Assembly (NCBI GenBank): GCA_010028905.1
Contig: RGZZ01000007.1
Coordinates: forward strand, 1 to 37,556
Direction of reading: 5' to 3'
DNA from: Pseudomonadota bacterium
GTDB lineage: Bacteria; Vulcanimicrobiota; Xenobia; RGZZ01
Length of the DNA: 37,556 bases
The notes under the pieces are model-generated. The model saw only the letters and a program-made list of their open reading frames with translations, ran no database searches and was not told where the DNA came from. A program made the translations under genes and the position numbers. Positions 7,884 to 15,976 of the stretch are shown here, one piece after another. Every line of letters begins with the position of its first letter. The first letter of the stretch is position 1.

Positions 7884-8999
7884 GTGACGCTCACACTCGA
7901 CGCCCCCGACGCTGTCCTGGCCCGCCCTGCTTCGCAGCAGACCATTGCCGTCATCGGCGCGGGCAACTCTGCACGAGCCCTGGCGGCCTACCTGAGCGCC
8001 CAGGGCCATGTCGTACACATGCTCGTGCGAGATCTCTCGCGCACCGGCAGCCTGGCCGCAACTCGACAGGTCCGCGCGAGCGGAGGGGTGCAAGGCACCT
8101 TCGATCTGCAATCGGTCACCACCGACTGGAAGGCCGTCACGCACTGCGACACCGTCTTCATCGCCACCGTCACCACGGCATACGGCGAGGTGATCCGACG
8201 CCTCGCACCGCACCTGCGAGCAGGACAGACCCTGATCCTGTTCAGCAGCAAGCTGGCTGGCTCGGTCGAGGCGCAGCGCATCCTCGACGAGATGCAGGCA
8301 TCGCGCGTGGCCGTGGTGGAGACCGACGCGCTGTTCGCCTGCCGAATCCAGCCCGACGACTCGGTCTGGATTCGCGGCGTCAAGGGATGGACGCTGTACT
8401 CCGCTCCCCAGGCCGGTCGAACCGTCGCTGACGGCAGGCAGCTCCTCGCCTTCTTCCCTCGGCTGGAACCCGCTCGCAACGTGCTGCAGCGAGGGCTCAC
8501 AGACTTCGGGGCGCTCTGCCATCCGACGATCATGCTGGCCAACCTGAACACCATCGATCGAAAGTCACCCTTCCGATTCTACTACGAAGGACTCACCGAC
8601 CGAACGGTCTGCCTGCTCGAGCAGATGGAGTCAGAGTTCCAGCTCCTCGCGCGTGCCTATGACACACCGCTCATCGACATGACCGAGCTGCTGCATCGCT
8701 ACTACGGCTGCAACCGCAGCTCTCTGCTCGCGGCGATCCAGTCGGTGCCGAACTACCGGCACAGCCTCGCTCCCGACACCCTCTCGCATCGCTATCTGCT
8801 CGAAGACGTGCCGAACACGCTGGTTCCCCTGTATGAGCTGTCACGCCTGGCCGGACTGCGAACCCCGATGATCGATGCCGCGGTGAACATCGCGTCCATC
8901 GTGACGGGAATCGACTTCCTGCGCACCGGGCGAACCCTTGCGGCGCTGGGACTCGATGGGATGTCTGCCTCCGGGATCGTCGAATGGATGCTCGCATGA
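7884..8999 (+). CDS. NAD(P)-dependent opine dehydrogenase (octopine/nopaline family)
   Basis: About 371 residues. The N-terminal Rossmann domain (IAVIGAGNSARAL, residues 21-33) binds NAD(P); the C-terminal helical domain has the family's 'CHPTIMLANLNTID' substrate/catalytic region and 'TPMIDAAVNIASI' near the end. Such enzymes reductively join an amino group to a 2-oxo acid to make an opine; substrates cannot be read from sequence. The start is uncertain: the GTG used has AAGGGAGA ~14 nt upstream and gives a normal family length, while a TTG 96 bp earlier has little support. The stop overlaps the next gene, an EamA-type transporter, as ATGA. In staphylopine/pseudopaline loci an opine dehydrogenase (CntM) pairs with an EamA-type exporter (CntI), but no nicotianamine-synthase-like CntL gene is seen here. 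Confidence 0.85.
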   Translation: MTLTLDAPDAVLARPASQQTIAVIGAGNSARALAAYLSAQGHVVHMLVRDLSRTGSLAATRQVRASGGVQGTFDLQSVTTDWKAVTHCDTVFIATVTTAYGEVIRRLAPHLRAGQTLILFSSKLAGSVEAQRILDEMQASRVAVVETDALFACRIQPDDSVWIRGVKGWTLYSAPQAGRTVADGRQLLAFFPRLEPARNVLQRGLTDFGALCHPTIMLANLNTIDRKSPFRFYYEGLTDRTVCLLEQMESEFQLLARAYDTPLIDMTELLHRYYGCNRSSLLAAIQSVPNYRHSLAPDTLSHRYLLEDVPNTLVPLYELSRLAGLRTPMIDAAVNIASIVTGIDFLRTGRTLAALGLDGMSASGIVEWMLA

Positions 9000-10036
9000 G
9001 CGCATCGACCGAAGAGCGCACGCCCGCGTCCCCATCTGATCCCGAGCAGGCGGCCGTCTCCGCTGCGGGCGCGTGCCCGGCGGAGCGCCCCGCAGATGAC
9101 GCGTCCACGCCTCCCCCGCACCGCAGCGCGGTGGTCGGGTGGACCCTTCTGGCCCTTCTGGCGGCCGATGTCGAACCCATCCTGGTGAAGATCGGGTATC
9201 AGTCGCACGCCACGCCGCTGCAGCTGCTCACCGTGAAGACGATGTTGTCCGGACTTCTCATCTATCCGATCACCCGACGCTGGAGGTGGATGGGCTGGCG
9301 CAGATGCGCAGAGATGGCACGGGTGAGCGTGCTCCTGCTCATGACCAATCTGCTCATGCTGGCGGGTCTGTCACACGCAGGAGTGGTCACCGCGCTCACC
9401 ATCGTCACGACCACGCCGGCCCTCGTGGCACTCGTCAACAGGGCGCGGGGAAGAGAGGTGCACGATCTTCGGTTCTGGTGTGGATTCGTGCTCTGCTTCG
9501 GAGGCGTGCTGGTGACCCTCGATCCGGGAAGACAAGGCGGCCTGTCGTGCTCGGCGCTCGGCCTGGCGCTGCTCGGAGGGGCGGTGATATCGTCGACCCT
9601 GTACCGAACCGCCCTGGAAGATCTCACACGCCGCCACGAACCGCTGCTCATCTCGACCTGGTTCTTCATCATCAACGGAACCCTCGTGACCGTGCTGCTT
9701 CTGCCCTTCATCGGCCCCGTGCCCCCGACAGCCATCGGCATCGGCATGTGGATCGGCCTCACCGGCGCCCTGGCCAACGTCGCATTTGTCGCAGCCGTGT
9801 CGATGCTCGGCGCGACACGCATGTCGATCATCAACATGCTGCAGCGCCCGCTGATCATCGTGACCGCGGCCGTGATCCTCAACGAGCCGTTCTCTGCCTT
9901 GCAGGCCGTGGGCGTGGCGCTGGTCGTATGGGGTGTTCAGCTGGCCCGTGTGAAACGGAACGACCACGCTCGAAACGATGATTGCGCGCCCCTATTGCGT
10001 CCGGTCAGACGAGATGCTATAATACCGAGGCTCTGA
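8996..10036 (+). CDS. EamA/DMT-family transporter
   Basis: 346 residues with about ten hydrophobic helices in the two-fold EamA pattern, after a ~45-residue Pro/Ser/Ala-rich cytoplasmic N-terminal tail that most family members lack. The second repeat shows the usual 'MLQRPLIIVTAAVILNEPFSALQAVG' region with the conserved Glu-Pro. DMT transporters move small metabolites, often outward. The ATG overlaps the stop of the opine dehydrogenase, so the two are made together; export of the opine (or import of its precursor) is the natural guess. The 3' end contains the rpsT promoter, and the last ~20 residues are basic and probably cytoplasmic. Confidence 0.88.
   Translation: MSASTEERTPASPSDPEQAAVSAAGACPAERPADDASTPPPHRSAVVGWTLLALLAADVEPILVKIGYQSHATPLQLLTVKTMLSGLLIYPITRRWRWMGWRRCAEMARVSVLLLMTNLLMLAGLSHAGVVTALTIVTTTPALVALVNRARGREVHDLRFWCGFVLCFGGVLVTLDPGRQGGLSCSALGLALLGGAVISSTLYRTALEDLTRRHEPLLISTWFFIINGTLVTVLLLPFIGPVPPTAIGIGMWIGLTGALANVAFVAAVSMLGATRMSIINMLQRPLIIVTAAVILNEPFSALQAVGVALVVWGVQLARVKRNDHARNDDCAPLLRPVRRDAIIPRL
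9995..10023 (+). promoter_or_regulatory. Promoter of rpsT inside the 3' end of the transporter gene
   Basis: TTGCGT at 9995-10000, a 17-base spacer, then a perfect TATAAT at 10018-10023. It lies ~105 bp upstream of the rpsT start, leaving an untranslated leader of about 100 bases that could take part in S20 autoregulation. Confidence 0.8.
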
Positions 10037-10128
10037 ACCCCGAGACGCGCATCTCCTGCGCGAGGCGACAGAGAACGAGCGGTCGCGACATCCGCCGGCT
10101 GCCACAGAAAAGCTGTGAGGTGCCTCTT

Positions 10129-10398
10129 TTGGCCAACACGAAGTCTGCAAAGAAGTCCATCAAGGTGAACGAGCGACGCCGCGTTCGCAACCAGGCCGCT
10201 CGTTCCGCGGTGAAGACCGCCGTCAAGCGCACGGTCGATGCGGTGAAGAAGAATGTCGAAGAGGGCAAGACGATTGCCAACGCCGCATTCTCGGTGATCG
10301 ACAAGGCGGCCGTCAAGGGCATCATCCACAAGAACACGGCAGCCCGCAAGAAGTCACGCCTCGCCCGCAAGCTCAACAAGGCAGCGGCCAACGCCTGA
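10129..10398 (+). CDS. rpsT: 30S ribosomal protein S20
   Basis: 89 residues, very rich in Lys, Arg and Ala, beginning MANTKSAKKSIKVNERRR, the standard S20 N-terminus; it binds 16S rRNA in the small subunit. The start codon is TTG, with GAGGTG (10117-10122) six bases upstream. A TTG start is also found in E. coli rpsT, where it is part of autogenous control, so it may be functional here too. The gene is a monocistronic unit with its own promoter and terminator. Confidence 0.97.
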   Translation: MANTKSAKKSIKVNERRRVRNQAARSAVKTAVKRTVDAVKKNVEEGKTIANAAFSVIDKAAVKGIIHKNTAARKKSRLARKLNKAAANA

Positions 10399-10421
10399 TC
10401 TCCTGAGACACTGACGGGTCA

Positions 10422-10458
10422 GCCGCCCCGAGATCGAATCGATTCGGGGGCGGCTTTT
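10422..10458 (+). terminator. Rho-independent terminator of rpsT
   Basis: GCCGCCCCGA (10422-10431) pairs with TCGGGGGCGGC (ending 10454, one bulged G), and TTTT follows at 10455-10458. It sits 24 bp after the rpsT stop. The convergent psuG gene ends ~100 bp further on; nothing else is seen in between. Confidence 0.88.
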
Positions 10459-10555
10459 GCGTTCCGTGGGCAGTGCTCGCCCTCGCATCACACAAGCAGC
10501 GCCCTGAGGCGCCCCCCCCTGCGCGATGCGGGCGATGGTCGTGCGCAAGACTCCT

Positions 10556-11476
10556 TCAGCGCGACGGAGACCGCCCTGCGGCGGTCAGGGCCCCCGCGAT
10601 GCGCGCCCCCAGCCGTGCATTCGCCTCGACCAGTGACAGGTTGGCGCGCAACGTCGCCCCCTCGCTGTGGCGGTGCAGCCAGCCCAGCAGGAAGGGGGTC
10701 ACGTCCTTGCCTTTGACCTGCGCCAGGGCAGCCTCGGCAAGTGCTTCCGCCACCCACCGATCAATCAGGGCGGCATCGATGGCGTCGGCCTCGGGCACCG
10801 GATGGGCCACCAGCATCGACTGCCGCAGCCCTGTGGCGCGTGCGGCGCGCCAGGCGGCAGCCACCTCGGCGGGGTCATCGAGCCGAACGCTCACCGGCCA
10901 GCGACTGGTGGGGCTGTAGAACACGGGAAAGCAGTCGGTGCCATATCCGATGACGCAGACCCCGAGGCTCTCGAGTCGCTCGAGCGTGGCATCTACGTCG
11001 AGAACCGACTTGGCGCCGCTCGAGACCACGCACACCGGATGCTCCGCAAGCGCAGCGAGATCGGTGGAGACATCGTGCCCGCCTGTATCCAGGTGAACGC
11101 CCCCGATGCCGCCGGTGACGAACACCTCGATCCCCGCTGCCGCGCAGATGGCCACCGATGCCGACACCGTGGTCGCCCCCCGAATCCCACGCGCAAGAAC
11201 CCATCCGATGTCACGCATGCCCATCTTCACCGCGTCGCGCGACTCACACCACGCCGCGAGCTCGTCATCCTCGAGGCCCACGCGCACCTCTCCGTCAGAG
11301 ACCGCCAGCACCGCGGGCACGGCCCCCTCAGAGACGACCGCCTGGGCCACACGCCGGGCCCCCTCGAGGTTCTGGGGCCACGGAAGCCCCTGGCACCAGA
11401 TGCTCGACTCCAGGGCCACCACGGGCCTGCCTGTCTCCCTAGCCCGCACGACCTCCGCCGACATGCGCATCTTCAT
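10556..11476 (-). CDS. psuG: Pseudouridine-5'-phosphate glycosidase
   Basis: Splits pseudouridine 5'-phosphate into uracil and ribose 5-phosphate (or the reverse), allowing recycling of this RNA-derived nucleoside. Family signatures: ALESS with catalytic-region Glu23 and 'GLPWPQNLE', VTGGIGGVH, 'VVSSGAKSVLDV', and 'GYGTDCFPVFY'. 306 residues, normal. The pseudouridine kinase partner PsuK is not in the window. The ATG overlaps the stop of the cyclodeaminase gene (ATGA), so it is the last gene of a hutI operon, an unusual partnership. The last residues are a variable Ala/Arg-rich tail. Confidence 0.94.
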   Translation of the reverse strand: MKMRMSAEVVRARETGRPVVALESSIWCQGLPWPQNLEGARRVAQAVVSEGAVPAVLAVSDGEVRVGLEDDELAAWCESRDAVKMGMRDIGWVLARGIRGATTVSASVAICAAAGIEVFVTGGIGGVHLDTGGHDVSTDLAALAEHPVCVVSSGAKSVLDVDATLERLESLGVCVIGYGTDCFPVFYSPTSRWPVSVRLDDPAEVAAAWRAARATGLRQSMLVAHPVPEADAIDAALIDRWVAEALAEAALAQVKGKDVTPFLLGWLHRHSEGATLRANLSLVEANARLGARIAGALTAAGRSPSR

Positions 11477-12096
11477 GCCGCACCCATCCGCTCGGCGATC
11501 TTCACCCGCACCTGCTCAAAGCAGGCGTGACAACGCTCCTGGATCGCGACGGCACGACTCGAGGCAGACGCAACGAAGTCGTCGTCGTCCACATGCTCGA
11601 GGTTCACCTGCACGTTGAGAAGCGCCCCCATCGCTGCTGAGAGCGCCAGGAAGTTCGCGGTGCCCGCGTCACTGATGGCTGAAGGTCGCCCCAGCACGAC
11701 GACGTCGATGGCCGATTCGAGCAGCTCCACGCACCGCTGGGCCACCTCGAGCGGCACATTGGTGGCCTCACGCATCGCCAGCTGGATCTCCATGGCTCGG
11801 CGGATCCGCTGATCTTCGGCGTCCTTGGGCATCTGATAGGCGTGACGCACCCGCTGATAGGCGTCAGCGTCACGGGTCACCAGTGCCCCCAGATCCGTCG
11901 CGAGATCGTTGAGGCGCGCCTCGACCGGCGCAAGAAGGTCGTTCTTGTCAGCTTCCTTCTGACGCGTCAGCGCCACCACCATCTTGAACAGGTTTGCCGC
12001 GAGCGCTGCGGCAAGCGCACTGGCTGCCCCTCCCCCTGGCACGGGGTCTGCCGACCCGAGGCGGTCGAGAAACGACCGCAGGCTGTCATCGAGCAT
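11473..12096 (-). CDS. Cyclodeaminase/cyclohydrolase family protein (FTCD C-domain type)
   Basis: 207-residue all-helical protein of the family that includes the cyclodeaminase half of formiminotransferase-cyclodeaminase, which turns 5-formimino-tetrahydrofolate into methenyl-tetrahydrofolate and ammonia. The N-terminal folate-loop motif PVPGGGAASA is clear. The start used (MLDDSLRSF) has GGGAGAGG five to eight nt upstream; an ATG five codons earlier sits within that ribosome site. The position right behind hutI supports a role in using formiminoglutamate from histidine. The formiminotransferase half is absent here, so it must be encoded elsewhere or the pathway differs. The protein overlaps psuG by 4 bases. 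Confidence 0.88.
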   Translation of the reverse strand: MLDDSLRSFLDRLGSADPVPGGGAASALAAALAANLFKMVVALTRQKEADKNDLLAPVEARLNDLATDLGALVTRDADAYQRVRHAYQMPKDAEDQRIRRAMEIQLAMREATNVPLEVAQRCVELLESAIDVVVLGRPSAISDAGTANFLALSAAMGALLNVQVNLEHVDDDDFVASASSRAVAIQERCHACFEQVRVKIAERMGAA

Positions 12097-12123
12097 CTGC
12101 ACCTCTCCCATCGATCATGCTTC

Positions 12124-13407
12124 TCAAGACCCTGACGGGCCACCGTCATCGATCGCTGCCCTGCGCACCCGTCGCTCCCCGCCGGTCCAGACCTCGGCCA
12201 CCAGATTGACGCCGAAGTGGTAGAGCCACTCCCGCGGGTCAGCGCAGTCGATCACGAGAAAATCTGCCCGCTTCCCCGGCTCGAGGCTGCCGACATCGGC
12301 GCCTCGTCCCACAGCATGGGCTGCGTTCACGGTGCCGGCCACAATGGCTTCCTCGGGCGTGAGGCGCATCTGGAGGATGGCGACCGACAGCGCCATGGGA
12401 AGGCTCTCCGTCATGCACGACCCGGCGTTGAAGTCGGTGGCAATCGCCACGGGAACATCGGCCTCGATGAGCCCTCTCGCGGGCGCATACGCGGTCTTCC
12501 CCAGGAAGAAGGCCGTGCCGGGCAGCAGAACGGCAATGCTGCCTCCTGCGCGGATGGCATCGAAGTCGGACGAGGGAAGGCTGAGCAGGTGGTCGACCGA
12601 GACCGCACCGAGAGAGGCCGCCATGCGCGCCCCCCCGAGATAGGCGAACTCCTCCGCATGGATCTTCAGGCCCAGTCCCCTCGCCCGAGCCGCCTCCAGG
12701 ATTCGGCGCGACTCTTCGAGGGTGAAGGCGCCGTCTTCGCAGAACACGTCACAGTACGCCGCCAGCCCCTCCTCGGCCACACGCGAGATCATGGGGCCCG
12801 CAACGAGATCGATGTACGCTGCCCGCGACGAGGCATGCTCAGACGGTACGGCGTGTGCCCCCATGAACGTCGGCACGACCTGCATCGGAAGCGACCGCGC
12901 CGCCTCACGCAGAACGCGGAGATCGCGCAGCTCGGTGTCCAGATCGAGGCCATAGCCGCTCTTGGCTTCCACCGTCGTGGTCCCGTGGGTCAGCATGCGG
13001 GTGAGGTGGAGACGCGTTCGCAAGGCGAGAGAGGCTGCGTCGAGGGCCCGGGTCGCGCGCACCGTGCTCATGATGCCGCCCCCGGCTCGGTGGATGTCGA
13101 GATAGGTCGCTCCCGCGGCGCGCATCTCGAACTCCCCTGTCCGGCTGCCCCCCCATATCGGATGCGTGTGCGCGTCGACGAGGCCCGGCACCACGCACTG
13201 GTCTGCCTGCACAGCGTACCGCGGCCCCACGAGACACGCGCTCTGCGCGCGCGTCCCCACCCAGGCGACGCGACCGTCGATGATGCCGAGGGCTGCGTCC
13301 TCCACGCACCCGATGTCGCGCATGCCCCGGCCCGTCCGAGGGCGATCACCTGGAGCGCAGGTGACGATGTGGGGGGCAGTGACGATGAGGTCCATCTTAT
13401 GTGACAT
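12124..13407 (-). CDS. hutI: Imidazolonepropionase
   Basis: Metal-dependent amidohydrolase that opens imidazolone propionate to N-formimino-glutamate, the third step of histidine breakdown. Motifs: metal-binding VDAHTHPIWGG, 'HGTTTVEAKSGYGLD' with the substrate-binding region, TFMGAHAVP, KIHAEEFA (metal His), LLPGTAFFLG, and ATDFNAGS (metal Asp). 427 residues from the ATG of MSHK; the ATG four codons later (MDLIVTAP) is also possible. The frame is open much further upstream but that part is not family-like and overlaps the divergent promoter area. The cyclodeaminase gene follows after 27 bp. Histidase and urocanase genes are not in the window. Confidence 0.94.
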   Translation of the reverse strand: MSHKMDLIVTAPHIVTCAPGDRPRTGRGMRDIGCVEDAALGIIDGRVAWVGTRAQSACLVGPRYAVQADQCVVPGLVDAHTHPIWGGSRTGEFEMRAAGATYLDIHRAGGGIMSTVRATRALDAASLALRTRLHLTRMLTHGTTTVEAKSGYGLDLDTELRDLRVLREAARSLPMQVVPTFMGAHAVPSEHASSRAAYIDLVAGPMISRVAEEGLAAYCDVFCEDGAFTLEESRRILEAARARGLGLKIHAEEFAYLGGARMAASLGAVSVDHLLSLPSSDFDAIRAGGSIAVLLPGTAFFLGKTAYAPARGLIEADVPVAIATDFNAGSCMTESLPMALSVAILQMRLTPEEAIVAGTVNAAHAVGRGADVGSLEPGKRADFLVIDCADPREWLYHFGVNLVAEVWTGGERRVRRAAIDDGGPSGS

Positions 13408-13567
13408 GGCTCGCCCACGGTTCGTCACCACGGCGCTCCCCCCCCTGCCATCCCGCCGAACAGGGGATCCGTCTTCGCACCGGGAACTTCTAACCGCGAG
13501 CTTCTCGCAACGACCCCGCTCTCGACCCAGAATACCGCGGAAGCCTCCAGGATTGGGTGACGCCCCT

Positions 13568-14788
13568 GTGGATCTCCTCATCGCAAAGCTGATACTCCCC
13601 TTCGCGGCCATCTTCGGCCTCGGGGCCATCGGCATTGCCTTTCTGGCGTTCACCGCCCCGCCCTCGGGCGAGCCTCTCATCGACGCGCTCGCGGAAGAGC
13701 CCCCCGCACCTCCCACGCCACCCGCGCGAGAGGTTCGGGGCCGAATCCCCACCAGCCTCGACCAGGAACCCCATCAGACCCTGGTGATCGAGCGTCGCGC
13801 GCGGCGCGACAACGCAATGCCGAGCGGCGCGCGCGATCGCGATCTGCGTGGCCCCGACGCCGATTTCAGCCGCCTCGGCGGACCGTCCGCCCGCCCCTCG
13901 GGCAGCGCAGACCGTGGCCCGGATGACACCAGCGAGTCGAGGCCAGCCCGTGCCGACCTCGTCATCCCGTCGAACCGGGAGGTCGACCCTCGAACCTCAT
14001 CCACGGCACGCGCAGGCGAACGCGATGACACGCCCAGGGCGCGCCCCTCTGGCACCACGCCGTCGCGCATCGATCTCTCATCTCTGCCCGACGCGCCTCC
14101 AGACCGCACCTTCCGCGCCCAGCGCAACACCGCAGGCGGTTCTGAGCCCGAGCGGGGCGGATCCCGCGACATGTTCGACGCCACGCGTCCCAAGGCGCGT
14201 GACCGCGCCTCCATCGATCCCTCACAAGCGCCGCGCTTCGAGACCCGCGACCTCCACAAGGCACGCGAGACCCGGGAGATGGATCCGCCCAGCCCACCTG
14301 GCGAGAGCCGCACCCGTCCCCCATCCGCGGGCGACGCCGGTCCCCCCACGCGTCCGAAGCAAGGGGAGCGCCGCTACGAGGCTGTTGGCGTGAACATCGT
14401 GCTGCAGCAGCCAGAGAACCCGAACACATTCAAGCGCCTGGGGCACCTCGAGGTTGTCTACGGGAACTTCTCCCCACGCGACCCGCGAGAGATCCCCCTG
14501 GTCTGGCCCGCGGGAGACGGCAGCGCCCCCCGATTCGTGTTCTCGAAATCGCCGGGCGAGACGCAGAGCCACATCCAGCTGAACCACTACACCATCAGCT
14601 CAGCCGAGCAGGCCGAGCTGCGGTTCGACAACGGTCAGCACATCTTCGTGAGCCTGGTCGAGGGTGAAGACGCCGAACGCTACCAGATACGCGTCAACGG
14701 TGTCGCGCTCGACCCCCACGAACGCGTGGTGCTGAGAAGCGGTGACATCATCTCCATGGGCATCTACCGCCTGAAGCTGAGCATCTGA
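13568..14788 (+). CDS. Membrane-anchored protein with long disordered linker and FHA-like C-terminus
   Basis: About 406 residues from a GTG with GGGTGA ~12 nt upstream; a TTG five codons earlier is also possible. One membrane helix lies near the N-terminus (about residues 4-27). About 250 residues of Pro/Arg/Asp/Ser-rich low-complexity sequence follow. The last ~100 residues contain 'LNHYTISSAEQAELRFDNG' and 'RVNGVALDPHERVVLRSGDI', which resemble the C-terminal strands of FHA domains. I do not see the canonical Arg/Ser phosphothreonine-binding residues in clear positions, so binding to phosphopeptides is unproven. It is the first gene of a plus-strand run of envelope proteins and is divergent from hutI. 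Confidence 0.72.
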   Translation: MDLLIAKLILPFAAIFGLGAIGIAFLAFTAPPSGEPLIDALAEEPPAPPTPPAREVRGRIPTSLDQEPHQTLVIERRARRDNAMPSGARDRDLRGPDADFSRLGGPSARPSGSADRGPDDTSESRPARADLVIPSNREVDPRTSSTARAGERDDTPRARPSGTTPSRIDLSSLPDAPPDRTFRAQRNTAGGSEPERGGSRDMFDATRPKARDRASIDPSQAPRFETRDLHKARETREMDPPSPPGESRTRPPSAGDAGPPTRPKQGERRYEAVGVNIVLQQPENPNTFKRLGHLEVVYGNFSPRDPREIPLVWPAGDGSAPRFVFSKSPGETQSHIQLNHYTISSAEQAELRFDNGQHIFVSLVEGEDAERYQIRVNGVALDPHERVVLRSGDIISMGIYRLKLSI

Positions 14789-14795
14789 GGACACC

Positions 14796-15119
14796 TTGAG
14801 CAAGAAACCGTTTCCCACCGGCATCGTCGTCACGCTCGTGATCCTGTGGATCGGCACGCTGGCCGCTGTAGCCGCTGGCTGGTATGTGATGCGCCAGGAC
14901 ACCGAGAGCATATCGGACCGGCCGGCTCTGAAGAAGGCTGCATCGAAGGCGACCTCGTCCGGATCAGCGCGCCTTCCCGCCCTCACCTGGAGACCCGAGG
15001 CGACCCGCCGATTCGCCATCGAGGTGGGCGGCGCGTCGCTCGGCGCGGTGCTGTTCCTGCTGCTGGCCGTGGGCGCGGGCTTCCTGATGCAGGAGAAGAT
15101 CGAAAGCCTCAACGAATAG
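14796..15119 (+). CDS. Small two-helix membrane protein
   Basis: 107 residues, unrecognised. Two hydrophobic helices, at about residues 9-31 and 76-95, are separated by a basic Ser/Ala-rich loop. The start is TTG with GAGG five bases upstream, and it lies only 7 bp after the stop of the FHA-like gene, so they are cotranscribed. Together with its neighbours it suggests a membrane complex, function unknown. Confidence 0.68.
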   Translation: MSKKPFPTGIVVTLVILWIGTLAAVAAGWYVMRQDTESISDRPALKKAASKATSSGSARLPALTWRPEATRRFAIEVGGASLGAVLFLLLAVGAGFLMQEKIESLNE

Positions 15120-15162
15120 CCTAGCAACAGACAGGGCTCAGGTTTCGGAGGCTTCTCTCGGA

Positions 15163-15942
15163 ATGGACATCGCGCGACTGGCCGTCGTCGTCATCGTCTC
15201 GTACATCCTCGGCCTGGGCACAGGGGTCGTAGGCGGCGTTGTCTTCTCGTTCCGCGAGTTCTCAGCGCCGGCATCCGTTGCCGCCACCGAAGAGGCCTCT
15301 CCGCAGCCCGCGAAGAGCGCGACACCCATCGACGACGGGAAGTCCACCGCATCACCGTCCGCCGTGTCGACCCTTCCTTCGAGCGAGCCCGAGCCCGCAT
15401 CTCCGGCGCCCGTGAAGAGCGCCACGCCGAGCACGCCACCGAGCGCGGCACCCTCGACGCCCGATCCGGAGACAAAGCCCGTCGAGACACCGAGCAGCAC
15501 CCCGGGCGCCGTGCCCGAGACCGACCCCGCACCCACGGCTTCCACCTCCCCTTCCAGCGAGCCCTCCTCGAGTCCCGAGAAGAAGCCGCTGCCGTCGGTG
15601 CTCTCCATCAGCGCCAACAAGGGCAAGGGGTTCGCGGTGTTCGTCGACGGCAACAAGGTCGGCGCGACCCCGCTCGTGATCAACGTCTCGCCGGACAAGA
15701 CCCACCTCGTGAAGGTGGCGGGGGGAGACAAGTACAAGTCGTGGGAGCAGAAGGTTCATCCCACGGCCGGCGAGAAGCGCGCCATCGAGGCCACGCTGAC
15801 GTTCGTGCCGCCGCCGGAGCCGCCTCCCGTCGCTGCACCCGCGCCTCGCTACTACCCTCCCGCTCCGCGATACTATCCGCCTCCGGGCGGCAGCGTCAGT
15901 GGCGGCGGGCGCCCAGGCGTCTCTGGCAACACGCGCTGGTAA
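15163..15942 (+). CDS. PEGA-domain protein with N-terminal anchor
   Basis: 259 residues. A membrane helix at ~5-27 is followed by ~115 residues of Ser/Thr/Pro/Ala/Glu-rich linker, then a compact domain at about 145-210 ('FAVFVDGNKVGATPLVINVSPD', ending in a 'WEQKVHP...' strand) that fits the PEGA type, a small beta domain common on bacterial surface proteins. A Pro/Tyr-rich tail with a repeated 'APRYYPP' motif closes the protein. The linker could span the cell wall. A GGAGG lies ~14 nt before the ATG. It belongs to the same run as the FHA-like and two-helix proteins. Confidence 0.78.
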   Translation: MDIARLAVVVIVSYILGLGTGVVGGVVFSFREFSAPASVAATEEASPQPAKSATPIDDGKSTASPSAVSTLPSSEPEPASPAPVKSATPSTPPSAAPSTPDPETKPVETPSSTPGAVPETDPAPTASTSPSSEPSSSPEKKPLPSVLSISANKGKGFAVFVDGNKVGATPLVINVSPDKTHLVKVAGGDKYKSWEQKVHPTAGEKRAIEATLTFVPPPEPPPVAAPAPRYYPPAPRYYPPPGGSVSGGGRPGVSGNTRW

Positions 15943-15976
15943 AGGCCTTTCACGCAATCCACTCTCGGAGGTCGTC

